A stretch of 64,000 nt of DNA from SLJK01 sp964567295 (GTDB taxonomy: Bacteria; Bacillota; Dethiobacteria; DTU022; UBA8154): NCBI GenBank assembly GCA_964567295.1, contig CAZMLU010000004.1:1-64000 (forward strand). Reading direction: 5' to 3'. A program made the position numbers and the translations under genes. Position 1 is the first letter of the stretch. Each line of letters starts with the position of its first letter. The notes beneath the pieces were generated by a model that was not told the DNA's origin, made no database searches, and worked only from the letters and a program-made list of their open reading frames with translations. Below, in pieces: positions 24,775 to 34,326 of this stretch.

Positions 24775-25257
24775 TTAAAGTTGTTGAAGAAGTAAAGCTA
24801 CCGCATAAGCAGAAACTCCCTCTTCACGCCCCGTAAAACCAAGTTTCTCTGTTGTTGTCGCTTTTACTGAAACATAACTATCATTGATCCGTAAAACACT
24901 CGCAAGGTTAGAACGCATCTCGTTAATATAAGGTGAAAGACGGGGGCGCTGAATGGCGATAATACTATCCACGTTCACTATTTCCAATTTTTTCTTTTGC
25001 AAAAGCAATAAAACGTTTTCTAAAAGAATAAGGCTGGAAATATTTTTGTACTTGTCAAGTCCTGGCGGAAAATGTGTTCCAATATCTCCAAGAGCAGCAG
25101 CTCCTAAGAGGGCATCCATTACAGCATGGGTCAAAACGTCAGCATCAGAATGTCCGGATAATCCTTTTTCAAAGGGTATCTTCACACCACCCAACACCAG
25201 GTTTCGCCCCTGTCGCAGCGGGTGCACGTCATAACCGTTACCGATACGAAAACTCAT
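24775..25257 (-). CDS. ispF: 2-C-methyl-D-erythritol 2,4-cyclodiphosphate synthase
   Basis: 160 residues. Fifth step of the MEP isoprenoid pathway. IGNGYDVHPL supplies the zinc Asp/His, GHSDADVLTHAVMDALLGAAALGDIG is the family core, and ATTTEKLGFTGREEG the C-terminal signature. It lies 89 bases downstream of ispD, the common pairing. Confidence 0.98.
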   Translation of the reverse strand: MSFRIGNGYDVHPLRQGRNLVLGGVKIPFEKGLSGHSDADVLTHAVMDALLGAAALGDIGTHFPPGLDKYKNISSLILLENVLLLLQKKKLEIVNVDSIIAIQRPRLSPYINEMRSNLASVLRINDSYVSVKATTTEKLGFTGREEGVSAYAVALLLQQL

Positions 25258-25346
25258 TCCTTGCTGCCCCGCTTTCTATTAACTGTTATCTCAATAAATC
25301 TGCCTTTTAGTGAGACCCTGCCTGGTATTACTTACTTGCTACCTTG

Positions 25347-26120
25347 CTATCGGCAGGTCCAATCAAAAAAATTATCTAATGAGTCGACACCATTTTGTTT
25401 TGGTTTATTTTCAGTCATTAATAATGCTTCGGCAACCATAAAATCTAATGCAGTGGTTATCTTAAAGTTTTCATCGCTTCCAGTTACTATTTTAACATTA
25501 CCCCCTATCCTTTCTATCAAGGATGCATCATCGCTTCCTCTGAAGTTATCCTCCTGCGCCCGGCGGTGGGCTTCCCAGAGAAGGGAATATTTAAAACACT
25601 GAGGGGTCTGTACTGCTATCAGGGTATCCCTTGCTGGTGTGTCAATCACCTTCATATCCTGATCTACCCGTTTGATGGTATCTTTTATAGGTATGCCGGC
25701 CGTAGCAGCACCTGAAAAAAGGGCTTCCTGATAAACCTCATCCACCAATGAAGGAGTAACGAAGGGGCGAGCACCGTCATGAATACACACTATTGAACCA
25801 TTATCAATTCCACTTTCCTCCAAAGCCAGCAAACCTTTATAAACAGAATCTTGGCGTTCCTGGCCGCCTGTTACAATTAAAAAACGTTTGTCTTGAGACA
25901 AAAAGGGTAGAGAAACCCATCGGCGAAAAATATTTTCTTCTCCCGGAGCTATAATCACTAAGATAAGAGCAAAAAGGTCCATTTCTTTAAAAATCTGCAG
26001 AGTATGGGCGAGAATAGGTTTTCCACCTAAAAAAATGAAAAGTTTGTTTTTACCACCACCCATGCGTTTTCCCTGTCCGGCAGCAGTTATTATTAAGGAC
26101 GGCTTCGAATATTTTGACAT
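25347..26120 (-). CDS. ispD: 2-C-methyl-D-erythritol 4-phosphate cytidylyltransferase
   Basis: 257 residues, slightly longer than usual because of a C-terminal tail. Third step of the MEP pathway, making CDP-ME. The CTP-binding loop TAAGQGKRMGGGKNK is at the N-terminus, IHDGARPFV in the middle and TPQCF further on. AATGGAGG lies upstream of the ATG. It sits between the PIN-TRAM gene and ispF. Confidence 0.96.
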   Translation of the reverse strand: MSKYSKPSLIITAAGQGKRMGGGKNKLFIFLGGKPILAHTLQIFKEMDLFALILVIIAPGEENIFRRWVSLPFLSQDKRFLIVTGGQERQDSVYKGLLALEESGIDNGSIVCIHDGARPFVTPSLVDEVYQEALFSGAATAGIPIKDTIKRVDQDMKVIDTPARDTLIAVQTPQCFKYSLLWEAHRRAQEDNFRGSDDASLIERIGGNVKIVTGSDENFKITTALDFMVAEALLMTENKPKQNGVDSLDNFFDWTCR

Positions 26121-26135
26121 AAAGGTCTTCCTCCA

Positions 26136-27242
26136 TTATTGTTTCAAGCTAATCTTCTCCGGATAGCTGGTCTTTGGCTTAGCAAAAATCATTCGTCCGG
26201 CAGCTGTTTGAAGAACGCTGGTGACTAGAACTTCAAGAGTCTCTCCGATATAACGCTTTCCACCTTCGACCACAATCATAGTTCCATCATCCAGGTAAGC
26301 TATACCCTGCCCGGCTTCTTTCCCGTCTTTTACAATATAAGCTTCCATCTCCTCGCCAGGTAAAACAACAGGCTTAACAGCATTTGCCAGTTCGTTAATG
26401 TTTAAAACAGGCACACCCTGCAATTCACAAACCTTATTGAGGTTATAATCATTGGTTACAATAACTCCTCCTAAATCTTGGGCCAATTTAACCAATTTGC
26501 TGTCGACTTCTGTAATATCTTCGTAATCAGTATTTATTATTTTCACCTCAATGCTTGTCTCCTTTTGCATCTTGTTCAGTATATCTAATCCTCTTCGCCC
26601 CCTGTTACGCTTCAACAGATCAGGAGAATCAGCAATATGCCGCAACTCTTCCAAGACAAAACCAGATACGACTATCCTTCCTTCTACAAAACCCGTCTTA
26701 CATATATCCATTATTCTTCCATCAATAATAACACTTGTATCTAAAACTTTGACAGGTGACGATCCTTTTTTTTCCTCCATGCTTCCAGGTCGCTTTGCTA
26801 ATAGGGGACCGATAAAGGAGAAATCGTCTTTACGGTTCAAAAAAAAGGTCACTCCCAGGTAGGCCAGGATCAAAGTAACAGTCAAAGAAAGATAAGGACC
26901 TACCCAAGGAATCCTTGAGAGAGGAATATTCAACAATACTCCTATCACTAGAGCAATCAGCAAGCCTGCTACACCAAGAACAATATCCTGTGTAGGAATA
27001 AGCTTCATCTTATTATCGATCCAAGATGCAAGTTTGCCGAGATAGTGGAAAATATAAGGAGTAATAAAATAAATTATTAGTCCTGAAAAAATACCTCCCA
27101 AAATAGGAAACCAAATACCAGTAGGGATTGGTATTGCAAGCCCTATGGCTAATATAAGCGATGGAATAGCCAGATCAAATAATTGATATCCACCAACAAA
27201 ACCTATAATAGTAATAACAAATCGCACAAAACCTTTTAACAT
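26136..27242 (-). CDS. yacL: YacL-type membrane protein with PIN and TRAM domains
   Basis: 368 residues. Four hydrophobic segments fill the first 135 residues. A PIN nuclease domain follows (KVLDTSVIIDGR near 165, VVSGFVLEEL, GGVIVTNDYNLNKVC), with acidic residues suited to metal binding, then a C-terminal TRAM domain (GIAYLDDGTMIVVEGGKRYIGE) likely to bind RNA. Its place upstream of ispD is conserved in Firmicutes. Function is not established beyond probable RNA cleavage. Confidence 0.93.
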   Translation of the reverse strand: MLKGFVRFVITIIGFVGGYQLFDLAIPSLILAIGLAIPIPTGIWFPILGGIFSGLIIYFITPYIFHYLGKLASWIDNKMKLIPTQDIVLGVAGLLIALVIGVLLNIPLSRIPWVGPYLSLTVTLILAYLGVTFFLNRKDDFSFIGPLLAKRPGSMEEKKGSSPVKVLDTSVIIDGRIMDICKTGFVEGRIVVSGFVLEELRHIADSPDLLKRNRGRRGLDILNKMQKETSIEVKIINTDYEDITEVDSKLVKLAQDLGGVIVTNDYNLNKVCELQGVPVLNINELANAVKPVVLPGEEMEAYIVKDGKEAGQGIAYLDDGTMIVVEGGKRYIGETLEVLVTSVLQTAAGRMIFAKPKTSYPEKISLKQ

Positions 27243-27332
27243 TTCTATCCCACCTCCTTTCTGTTTAAATTTTTCTATATTTTATTATAACTTATCGCTT
27301 TATCTTGTTTCAATAACAAATATACGTAAAAA

Positions 27333-27357
27333 TAAGACATCTTTTTGGGATGTCTTA
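27333..27357 (-). terminator. Terminator after carD
   Basis: TAAGACATC (27333-27341) pairs with GATGTCTTA (27349-27357). On the minus strand the stem is followed by TTTTTACG. Confidence 0.75.
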
Positions 27358-27429
27358 CTACTAAGCGAACATTTTCAATATAATACAGCAGTGGATAAAC
27401 AAGAAAAAAATCAGGAAAATAAATAATGA

Positions 27430-27918
27430 TTATATATCCTGTAAACCTATTAAGTTATCCATATTTGAAATTATCTCATTGCAATCAATTCCCTGTACCA
27501 TTAAAAGTTCACTTATTAAAATCTGCTTGGCGCTTTCCAGCATTTTTCTCTCACCAGAAGACAACCCTTTATCACGTTCTCGGATTAGAAGACTACGCAC
27601 AACTTCCGCCACACTAAAAACATTTCCGCTTTTTATTTTATCCATATTCGCACGGTAACGTCGGTTCCAATTATCATTACAGGCTTCATCTGCGCTCTGC
27701 AATACTGCGATCACTTGATTGACAGCACTCTTGGCAATCACATCACGCAGCCCAACCTGCTCAACATTATCCAGGGGAATCATAACTTTAATATCACCTA
27801 TTGGCATATTCATGACATAATACTTTTTCTTATCACCCAAGATTTCCTTTTCTTCGATAGCTTCAATTATACCAGCCCCATGCATTGGATATACAACTTT
27901 GTCTCCGATACTGAACAT
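27430..27918 (-). CDS. CarD family transcriptional regulator
   Basis: 162 residues. The N-terminal CarD/TRCF-like Tudor domain (FSIGDKVVYPMHGAGII, then KKYYVMNMPIGDIKVMIPLDN) binds RNA polymerase beta; the helical C-terminal half (SGNVFSVAEVVRSLLIRERDKGLSSGERKMLESA) binds promoter DNA. CarD stabilises open complexes. The start at 27918 has AGAAGGG seven bases upstream. Monocistronic, with a promoter and terminator of its own. Confidence 0.93.
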   Translation of the reverse strand: MFSIGDKVVYPMHGAGIIEAIEEKEILGDKKKYYVMNMPIGDIKVMIPLDNVEQVGLRDVIAKSAVNQVIAVLQSADEACNDNWNRRYRANMDKIKSGNVFSVAEVVRSLLIRERDKGLSSGERKMLESAKQILISELLMVQGIDCNEIISNMDNLIGLQDI

Positions 27919-28087
27919 TAGCATCCCTTCTCTGCCCTAAAGGATAATAGGTGCTTAACACCCATAATGTTTTGAGTATATAGCTGTGTTTTAATATTTA
28001 TCCCAAGTTAGCAACTTTTCCCCAATAAGAATTAACTACTATGAGTAATTCTACCACACTATAAGGGTAGTGTCAAATAAATCGTAG

Positions 28088-28116
28088 ATTTTATCATATG
28101 TTTATGTGATTGTCAA
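28088..28116 (-). promoter_or_regulatory. Promoter for carD
   Basis: On the minus strand, TTGACA (28116-28111) and TAAAAT (28093-28088) are separated by 17 bases. The transcript would have a leader of about 160 bases before the carD ATG; no clear riboswitch is seen in it. Confidence 0.75.
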
Positions 28117-28182
28117 TAATGTTTTTCAATTATTTCGCTTCATTCAACCCCATGCCTGACCACGACTCATCATTATATTACG

Positions 28183-28212
28183 TTGACAATTGTTTAACGT
28201 AACAAGTATAAT
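28183..28212 (+). promoter_or_regulatory. Promoter for the divergent 136-residue protein gene
   Basis: TTGACA (28183-28188) and TATAAT (28207-28212) with 18 bases between. The start codon is 174 bases downstream. Together with the carD promoter it accounts for most of the 468-base gap 27919-28386; I see nothing else there. Confidence 0.75.
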
Positions 28213-28386
28213 GAAATTATTAGAAACAGTAATGCCATTTGTTTATTTGATTGCTGTGATTTATTGTTTACCAAATCGCTTATGCAATCATTTGTTTTTC
28301 ACAGTCCAGGGTTAAAAATGGCAAATTCAGGTTATTCATGGCAACTGATTAAACAAGAATGATTTTACAAAGGAGTGGCATATTTT

Positions 28387-28797
28387 ATGAAGGTCAATAA
28401 TAGCAATAATGAAACGGTCTCTCATTTTCAAAATAAAGTGTCCAAACTACTCCTAAGGCATCGTAGCATCTTGGATAGTCTCTCCAAGCATGTAGAATCT
28501 ACAACTCGCATTAACCGCGCTATAAGCAAAACAGTTACTGACTGCGGTTGTATCTCTGTCAATGCAGAAAAACAGCAAATCCCACCGGAAACATCTTTGA
28601 GTGAATGCCATAAATACCTAGATTCACACATCAAAGGTAATTTATGTGAAAACTGCAAAGAAACCGTTGAAGAAGAAATCGGGAACAACCTTTTTTATTT
28701 AGCTGCTCTATGTCACCTCTTGGATATAGAACTGGAAGAGATTATTGGAAAAGAATATGAACGACTGAATGCCCTGGGTCTTTTTCACTTGTCCTGA
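28387..28797 (+). CDS. Conserved Clostridia-type protein of unknown function, helical, MazG-like C-terminus
   Basis: 136 residues. AAAGGAG lies 11 bases before ATG 28387. The N-terminal half is helical (LLLRHRSILDSLSKHVESTTRINRAISK), then a TDCGCI segment, and a Cys pair (LCENC) precedes EEEIGNNLFYLAALCHLLDIELEEIIGKEYERL, which resembles the helix pattern of MazG-like nucleotide pyrophosphohydrolases, though key acidic residues are not all evident. Function unknown. It is divergent from carD and convergent with radA, where disA often lies in Firmicutes. Confidence 0.72.
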   Translation: MKVNNSNNETVSHFQNKVSKLLLRHRSILDSLSKHVESTTRINRAISKTVTDCGCISVNAEKQQIPPETSLSECHKYLDSHIKGNLCENCKETVEEEIGNNLFYLAALCHLLDIELEEIIGKEYERLNALGLFHLS

Positions 28798-28803
28798 ACC
28801 TTC

Positions 28804-30183
28804 TTATTCCAGGCCCAACTGCAGAGCCTGTTTTAAGTTCAAAACGCCAATTAACTCCATCTCTTTCTCCAGCATATTTTTCTCGGGAAAAAACTGTGCA
28901 TCAAGGTTCTCCTGAGGAAGTAGGCAGCGTTGGAAGCCCATCTTATAACCCTCCTTTAACCTCTCGCTTATGCGGTTTACAGGACGCACTTCTCCTGTTA
29001 AACCAATCTCTCCTACCATTATTGTTCCTTCAACGGCAGGCGTATCCCTGTATGACGAAGCAACACTAAGCGCCACCCCCAAATCAACTGCCGGCTCTAG
29101 AACCTTTACACCCCCCATAGCGTTAATAAAAATATCGCGGTTATAAAGTTGCATACCTATTCTTTTTTCTAACACTGCCACGATAAGGGCAACACGGTTG
29201 AAGTCTATTCCCGCAGAGGTCCGGCGAGGAGCACCACCTGTATAAGAGGTAGTTACCAGACTTTGAATTTCTACCAACAAGGGACGGGTACCTTCTATAG
29301 TTGAAACAACGATAGAACCTGCTGCTTTTTCCGAACGATTGCCTAGAAAAAGGGCAGAAGGGTTCTCCACTTCAAGCAAACCGCTTGATTCCATAGTAAA
29401 TATGCCCATCTCATTAGTGGAACCAAACCTGTTTTTCATGCCTCTTAATATACGAAAATTATGATAGCGGTCTCCTTCAAAGTAAAGCACGCAGTCAACC
29501 ATATGTTCAAGTATTCGAGGACCTGCAATAGCTCCGTCCTTGGTAACATGCCCGATCAGAAAAAAGGTGACCTGCTTGCTCTTGGCCAATTGATTTAAAG
29601 ATGCTGTAACCTCCCTCACCTGCACGACACTACCAGGAACACTTCCCAGCTCACTTTTCATAATGGTCTGGATAGAATCAATAATTACCAAATCAGGCTT
29701 TAAGGAATTAATTTGGCTTGCAATACGACTGTACTCCATTTCGGCCAGGACCGATAACCCACTGGTAGGAAGTCCCAATCTTGTTGACCGAGTCCTTAAT
29801 TGGCCTAAGGATTCCTCTCCAGTAACATAAAGCACCTTATGCTTATTAGCTGCAAAACGTAAAGCAGCCTGCAAAAGAAGGGTTGATTTACCAATTCCGG
29901 GATCCCCGCCTACCAGAATAACAGACCCGGGCACTGTTCCACCACCCAAAACCCTGTCCATTTCTTGAATACCAGATTGGAAACGTTTTTCCTCGAGAGG
30001 TTCAATATCATCAAGTATTTTAAAGGCACCTTCCTCCGGAGCCCCTATTATATTTTTTCGGTCAGGTAATACATCTTCCCCTTGCAAAGAATACCAATTC
30101 TGGCAGCCCGGGCATCTACCTATCCAACTAAACGTTTCATATCCACATTCATTACAAATATAAATTCTTTTTTTCTTGGCCAA
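28804..30183 (-). CDS. radA: DNA repair protein RadA
   Basis: 459 residues from a TTG at 30183 with AGGAGG upstream, giving the normal start AKKKRIYICNECG. A Cys4 zinc finger (CNECG ... CPGC) leads, then the RecA-like ATPase with GGDPGIGKST, the RadA-specific KNRFG motif (MKNRFGSTNE), and a Lon-like C-terminal domain (GGVKVLEPAVDLGVALSVAS). RadA promotes branch migration in recombination. The ctsR-clpC operon, often adjacent, is 20 kb away here; nfo lies just upstream. Confidence 0.97.
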   Translation of the reverse strand: MAKKKRIYICNECGYETFSWIGRCPGCQNWYSLQGEDVLPDRKNIIGAPEEGAFKILDDIEPLEEKRFQSGIQEMDRVLGGGTVPGSVILVGGDPGIGKSTLLLQAALRFAANKHKVLYVTGEESLGQLRTRSTRLGLPTSGLSVLAEMEYSRIASQINSLKPDLVIIDSIQTIMKSELGSVPGSVVQVREVTASLNQLAKSKQVTFFLIGHVTKDGAIAGPRILEHMVDCVLYFEGDRYHNFRILRGMKNRFGSTNEMGIFTMESSGLLEVENPSALFLGNRSEKAAGSIVVSTIEGTRPLLVEIQSLVTTSYTGGAPRRTSAGIDFNRVALIVAVLEKRIGMQLYNRDIFINAMGGVKVLEPAVDLGVALSVASSYRDTPAVEGTIMVGEIGLTGEVRPVNRISERLKEGYKMGFQRCLLPQENLDAQFFPEKNMLEKEMELIGVLNLKQALQLGLE

Positions 30184-30230
30184 GTATTTATGCTCCTCCT
30201 GCCTAAAAACTCTTTCTGAATACCACGACC

Positions 30231-31070
30231 TTATTTTCCGGCATAGTCCCACAAGCGTTTTAAATTCACTTCATCCCAACTGCTCCCCATCTCTGGAGTT
30301 TCCAAAATTACTGGAGTTTCTTCTGCCCAAGGATAACCTAAATAAAACTTTAAACCTCCATCTCCAATAAAGCCTTCTCCCAAATGCGAATGCCGATCAC
30401 GATGCGAGCCTCTTGGGGTGCTGCTGTCATTAGCATGAATTGCTTTAATATTATTGATTCCAACATGCTCCAATAATTCATCCATTGTTTTCTTCACACC
30501 CTCTTTTGAAGAAAGGTCATAGCCTGCAGCCCAGGCATGAGCAGAGTCAAAGCATATGCCAACTTGGGCCCCTTTTAATTTCTTTAATATATTTCCCAGG
30601 GCTATAAATGATCCACCCAGGGAAGTACCACCACCAGCCGTATTTTCCAAAAGCAGCTCTACTCCAGCAGGCCAATCTTCCAGTTCTTTTTGCAAAGTAT
30701 CACTAAAAAATTCCAGCCCTTCTTTGAACCCTCTTCCACCATGGTTGCCGACATGCAGAACAATATAAGGAGCCCCCAACAAACTTGCTCTTCTAACAGT
30801 TTCCTGAAGAAGCTGGCAGGATTTATTGTAGAACTCTTCTTTAACAGATGCAAGGTTAATCAAATAAGAAGCATGAACAACAAGAGGATAAATACCGCTC
30901 TCTTCTAAAAGCAAGCGGCGTTTTTCTAGCTCTTGTTCATCAAGGCGAGGGGGAGTCCAGGCAGTAGGATTGCCAATAAAAAACTGTAGAGAAGAACATC
31001 CTATCTCCACAGCCCTTTTTACATTTCTGGCAAATCCACCTTTTTGGGGCATATGTATACCGAATCGCAT
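30231..31070 (-). CDS. nfo: Endonuclease IV (AP endonuclease)
   Basis: 279 residues. TIM-barrel enzyme cutting at abasic sites with three zinc ions. Metal-site sequences are visible: VVHASYLINLAS, VLHVGNHGG, LLLENTAGGG, CFDSAHAWAAGYDL, IHANDSSTPRGSHRDRHSHLGEG and VILETP near the end. It lies 47 bases upstream of the radA start, suggesting a repair transcription unit. Confidence 0.96.
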   Translation of the reverse strand: MRFGIHMPQKGGFARNVKRAVEIGCSSLQFFIGNPTAWTPPRLDEQELEKRRLLLEESGIYPLVVHASYLINLASVKEEFYNKSCQLLQETVRRASLLGAPYIVLHVGNHGGRGFKEGLEFFSDTLQKELEDWPAGVELLLENTAGGGTSLGGSFIALGNILKKLKGAQVGICFDSAHAWAAGYDLSSKEGVKKTMDELLEHVGINNIKAIHANDSSTPRGSHRDRHSHLGEGFIGDGGLKFYLGYPWAEETPVILETPEMGSSWDEVNLKRLWDYAGK

Positions 31071-31222
31071 AGAGCATCGCGCCTTTCCCGTAAATTTACA
31101 ACAATATCATATCTTTTAATCCATCTATTGTCAATTTATTGCATGGATAGTTATAGGGAGGGCGTATCGAGGAATCCATTATTTATCAATATGGGATTCA
31201 GATAAAATTTATTGATTAGATT

Positions 31223-31681
31223 TTAATACAATTCATCCAGCACCACTTGAATAGCTTTGTCCAAAGATGAAAACACATTATGGCTTAAACCTATCGAAAA
31301 TTTTTGGCGTTCCTCTATTTCAATCCCTATTACCACAATCTCATGGGGCAGCTTGTTAGGGTACATCTTCTCTCTTAATTCAAAAACCGGGTAGAAGTTG
31401 TAGGCGTGAATAGTGTTTGCAAGGATATCTTTTAAATCACCATCGTCATTTGTATATTTGTGAACAGTACCACTTTTATTGTTTCCAGTACTGGCATCAA
31501 TAATAATAAGTTTATCAACGCCGGCTATAAGTTCCAATAAAAGCTGCCCGGGATTGCGCAGCTCTTTGACTTCTACATTTCCCGGTAATATCTCGTTTCT
31601 AAGTCTTTTCACAACATGAATTCCTACACCTTCATCGTAAGCAAGATAGTTTCCACAACCAATGATCTTGATTTTTTTCAT
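31223..31681 (-). CDS. Hydrogenase maturation protease (HyaD/HycI family)
   Basis: 152 residues. IIGCGNYLAYDEGVGIHVV holds the conserved acidic nickel ligand, IIDASTGNNKSG follows, and a later His is in LSHNVF. The family removes the C-terminal peptide of NiFe-hydrogenase large subunits after nickel insertion. No hydrogenase gene is in this window, so its substrate lies elsewhere. AAGGAAGG precedes the ATG. It is 130 bases downstream of pyrF. Confidence 0.9.
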   Translation of the reverse strand: MKKIKIIGCGNYLAYDEGVGIHVVKRLRNEILPGNVEVKELRNPGQLLLELIAGVDKLIIIDASTGNNKSGTVHKYTNDDGDLKDILANTIHAYNFYPVFELREKMYPNKLPHEIVVIGIEIEERQKFSIGLSHNVFSSLDKAIQVVLDELY

Positions 31682-31812
31682 TACACAACCTTCCTTTCTA
31701 AATTACATGATACGGTCCGTAATGATAAACTTGAAAATTCTGAATTATAAAAACAAAAAAATTTAGTTGTATCTAAATTAATTATATTTTTTTTCTTTTA
31801 TCAATTATACTA

Positions 31813-32577
31813 TCATTTCCCCGCTTCCGCAATAATTTTTTCAGCAGCTTCTCTCGGGGAAGAATGTTCAAGTATGGGGCGCCCAATAACCAGATAACTA
31901 GCTCCAGCTTCTAATGCCTGCCTTGGTGTTAAAACCCTTAGTTGATCACCTAAAGAAGCCCACAGAGGGCGCACTCCTGCTGTAACAATTGAAAAATCCT
32001 CTCCAAATTTTTTGCGTAAAATAGTAGCTTCTCTTGGCGAAGCCACCACACCGCTGAGACCACATTCCTGACCCATGCTTGCCAGTTGAAGTACATGATG
32101 CTCCAGTCTTCTATCCACGCCTGTTTCGTCTCGCAGCATCTGGTCATTAAAAGAAGACAATACGGTCACTCCCAGCAGAAGTGGCACCTTGTTTCCGGCC
32201 TTTTCTGCCTCCACTATTGTAGCTTCTACAGTGGCTTCGATCATTTCACGGCCTCCACTCAAGTGGATATTAAACATATCAACTCCTAGACGCGTAACTA
32301 CAACTGCAGTAGAGGCAACGGTGTTAGGAATATCATGAAATTTAAGATCCAGGAATACTCTAACCCCCATATTTTTCAAACCACTAATAATCCTGGGTCC
32401 GCACGCCACGAACAATCTCATACCTACTTTAAAAAAACTAAGAGGCGGAGAAAGACGCCTTACCAAATCATACGCCTCTTCCTCGGTACCTACATCAAGC
32501 GCGACAATAATTTTTTCTGCAATTGCTTCTTTGTCAACATTTTTTCGCTTACCAAATAACATAGTGTTCTTCAACAC
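31813..32577 (-). CDS. pyrF: Orotidine 5'-phosphate decarboxylase
   Basis: 254 residues. Last step of UMP synthesis. EKIIVALDV opens the barrel, and the catalytic motif FLDLKFHDIPNTV is intact; TAGVRPLWASLGDQ and YLVIGRPILEH are the phosphate-binding end. The start could also be ATG 32562. It is the last gene of the pyrBCKDF cluster. Confidence 0.97.
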   Translation of the reverse strand: MLKNTMLFGKRKNVDKEAIAEKIIVALDVGTEEEAYDLVRRLSPPLSFFKVGMRLFVACGPRIISGLKNMGVRVFLDLKFHDIPNTVASTAVVVTRLGVDMFNIHLSGGREMIEATVEATIVEAEKAGNKVPLLLGVTVLSSFNDQMLRDETGVDRRLEHHVLQLASMGQECGLSGVVASPREATILRKKFGEDFSIVTAGVRPLWASLGDQLRVLTPRQALEAGASYLVIGRPILEHSSPREAAEKIIAEAGK

Positions 32578-32626
32578 CTTTTTCAGTTAATCACACCAAA
32601 AAAACGATACCATTTTGAAATATAGG

Positions 32627-33538
32627 TTAATCTATGGCTACCCCTACAAGAGGCTCCAGGGAATTATACCCCTTTTCCTCCAAAAAAGACTTCAGGGAAG
32701 AAACCAATTGAGGTATAGTATATGGATCAACAAAATTTCCAGTCCCAACTGCTACAGCGCTTGCTCCCGCCAAAATAAATTGCAGGGCATCTTCTAAATA
32801 CATAATACCGCCCATACCAATAATTGGTATTTTTGTCCGGCTGAAGACCTCGTAAACCATCCTAACCGCAACCGGTCTAATAGCCGGACCAGAAAGGCCT
32901 CCACTTATATTGCCCAGGAGAGGACGCATAGAATGTATGTCAATAACCATACCCTTTATTGTATTTATTAGAGAAAGCGCATCCGCGCCCCCTTTTTGGG
33001 CTGCCTGAGCTAACTCCACAATATCAGTAACATTAGGGGAGAGTTTAACTATTAAAGGCACTCTGCATGTTTCCCTTACTTTCCATACCAACTCATACAG
33101 GGTGTCAGGCGATGTTCCAAACGAGAGACCTCCTTTTTCCACATTTGGGCAGGAAACATTGAGCTCCAGGGCAATGATACCTTCAGCCTTGGAAAGCTCT
33201 TCTGCTAAAACAATATAATCCTCCTCTTTCTCTCCAGCTATATTAACAATGACTGGTACACCTTGTCCTCTTAATTTTGGGAGTTCACGAGATAAAAAAG
33301 TATCCAGGCCGGGGTTTTCCAATCCTATGGAATTTAATAAACCTGCTGGGGTTTCTGCAATTCTAGGCGGCACATTTCCTGCCCGGGGGTTAAGAGTCAA
33401 GCCTTTCACTACCAGTGCTCCCAGACAATTCACATCAAACAAATGAGAGTATTCATCTCCGAACCCAACAGTTCCTGAAGCAGCTACAACAGGTGTTCTT
33501 AGTTCAAGAGGGCCTAATCTTACCTTTAAGTCTGCCAC
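32627..33538 (-). CDS. pyrD: Dihydroorotate dehydrogenase B, catalytic subunit
   Basis: 303 residues. FMN enzyme with active-site NVSCPNVEKGG and LIVKLSPNVTDI; GMGGIMYLEDALQFILAGASAVAVGT binds the FMN phosphate. It works with PyrK, which passes electrons to NAD. The GTG start overlaps the pyrK stop (TAGTG), so the two subunits are translationally coupled. Confidence 0.97.
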   Translation of the reverse strand: MADLKVRLGPLELRTPVVAASGTVGFGDEYSHLFDVNCLGALVVKGLTLNPRAGNVPPRIAETPAGLLNSIGLENPGLDTFLSRELPKLRGQGVPVIVNIAGEKEEDYIVLAEELSKAEGIIALELNVSCPNVEKGGLSFGTSPDTLYELVWKVRETCRVPLIVKLSPNVTDIVELAQAAQKGGADALSLINTIKGMVIDIHSMRPLLGNISGGLSGPAIRPVAVRMVYEVFSRTKIPIIGMGGIMYLEDALQFILAGASAVAVGTGNFVDPYTIPQLVSSLKSFLEEKGYNSLEPLVGVAID

Positions 33539-34326
33539 TACCAGTCCACCTCCTGATAGTTAAAAACCGGCCCCTCTTTGCAAACACGCGCATAAGTAAC
33601 CAGATCATTTCCCCCTTTTACCATTACCGCACAACCCCGGCAAGCACCTATGCCGCAGGCCATTCTCTCCTCCAAAGAAACTTGAAGATGCAAATTTTTT
33701 TTCCTGCTCTCTACTGCAAGAGTTTTGAGCATAGCTCGAGGACCACAAGCAAAAACCTGGGCTGGTTTCAAGCCTCCTTCAATTGAGTCTCTAAAAGCCT
33801 CCGTTACCAAGCCGTGGTAGCCAGAGCTGCCATCCTCAGTAGCTAAAATCACTTTCAAGGCTTCAGGGAAAAAAGTTTGGATGGATATCGTCTCTAATAG
33901 TGATGCGGCTCCATAAAAAAATAATACCTCATGTTTTTTCAATAAAAGATTATTTGCGAGAAAAAGAAGGGGGGCAACTCCCATTCCACCAGCCACCAGT
34001 ACAAACGGTGATTTATCTGCCGGATAGTGTTTAAAACTGGAGCCCAAAGGCCCCAAGCAGTCCAGGAAATCTCCTGGAATAAGCTGGCTTAATATTCGGG
34101 TACCTTCCCCAACCTGTGCAAATATAATCTGCACAGTTCCTTTATTGAGATTGACTCCAGCCACACTGAAAGGACGTCTTAGCAAGGGCGTCTGGGTGTT
34201 ACTTACACGTATATGTAAAAATTGTCCCGGAAGTGACTGTCTGGCCAAGCGCTTTTCTTCTAACTCCAGATAATAGCTATTATGTGAAATTTTTGTTATT
34301 TCTCTGACAATCGCTTTGGACAGCAT
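33538..34326 (-). CDS. pyrK: Dihydroorotate dehydrogenase B, electron-transfer subunit
   Basis: 262 residues from ATG 34326 with GGAGGGA upstream, overlapping the pyrC stop (TAATG). FAD domain (LLRRPFSVAG), NAD domain (LVAGGMGVAPLLFLA, ACGPRAMLKTL) and a C-terminal 2Fe-2S site with ERMACGIGACRGCAV and a later Cys in YARVCKEGPVF. It couples dihydroorotate oxidation to NAD reduction. Confidence 0.97.
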   Translation of the reverse strand: MLSKAIVREITKISHNSYYLELEEKRLARQSLPGQFLHIRVSNTQTPLLRRPFSVAGVNLNKGTVQIIFAQVGEGTRILSQLIPGDFLDCLGPLGSSFKHYPADKSPFVLVAGGMGVAPLLFLANNLLLKKHEVLFFYGAASLLETISIQTFFPEALKVILATEDGSSGYHGLVTEAFRDSIEGGLKPAQVFACGPRAMLKTLAVESRKKNLHLQVSLEERMACGIGACRGCAVMVKGGNDLVTYARVCKEGPVFNYQEVDW

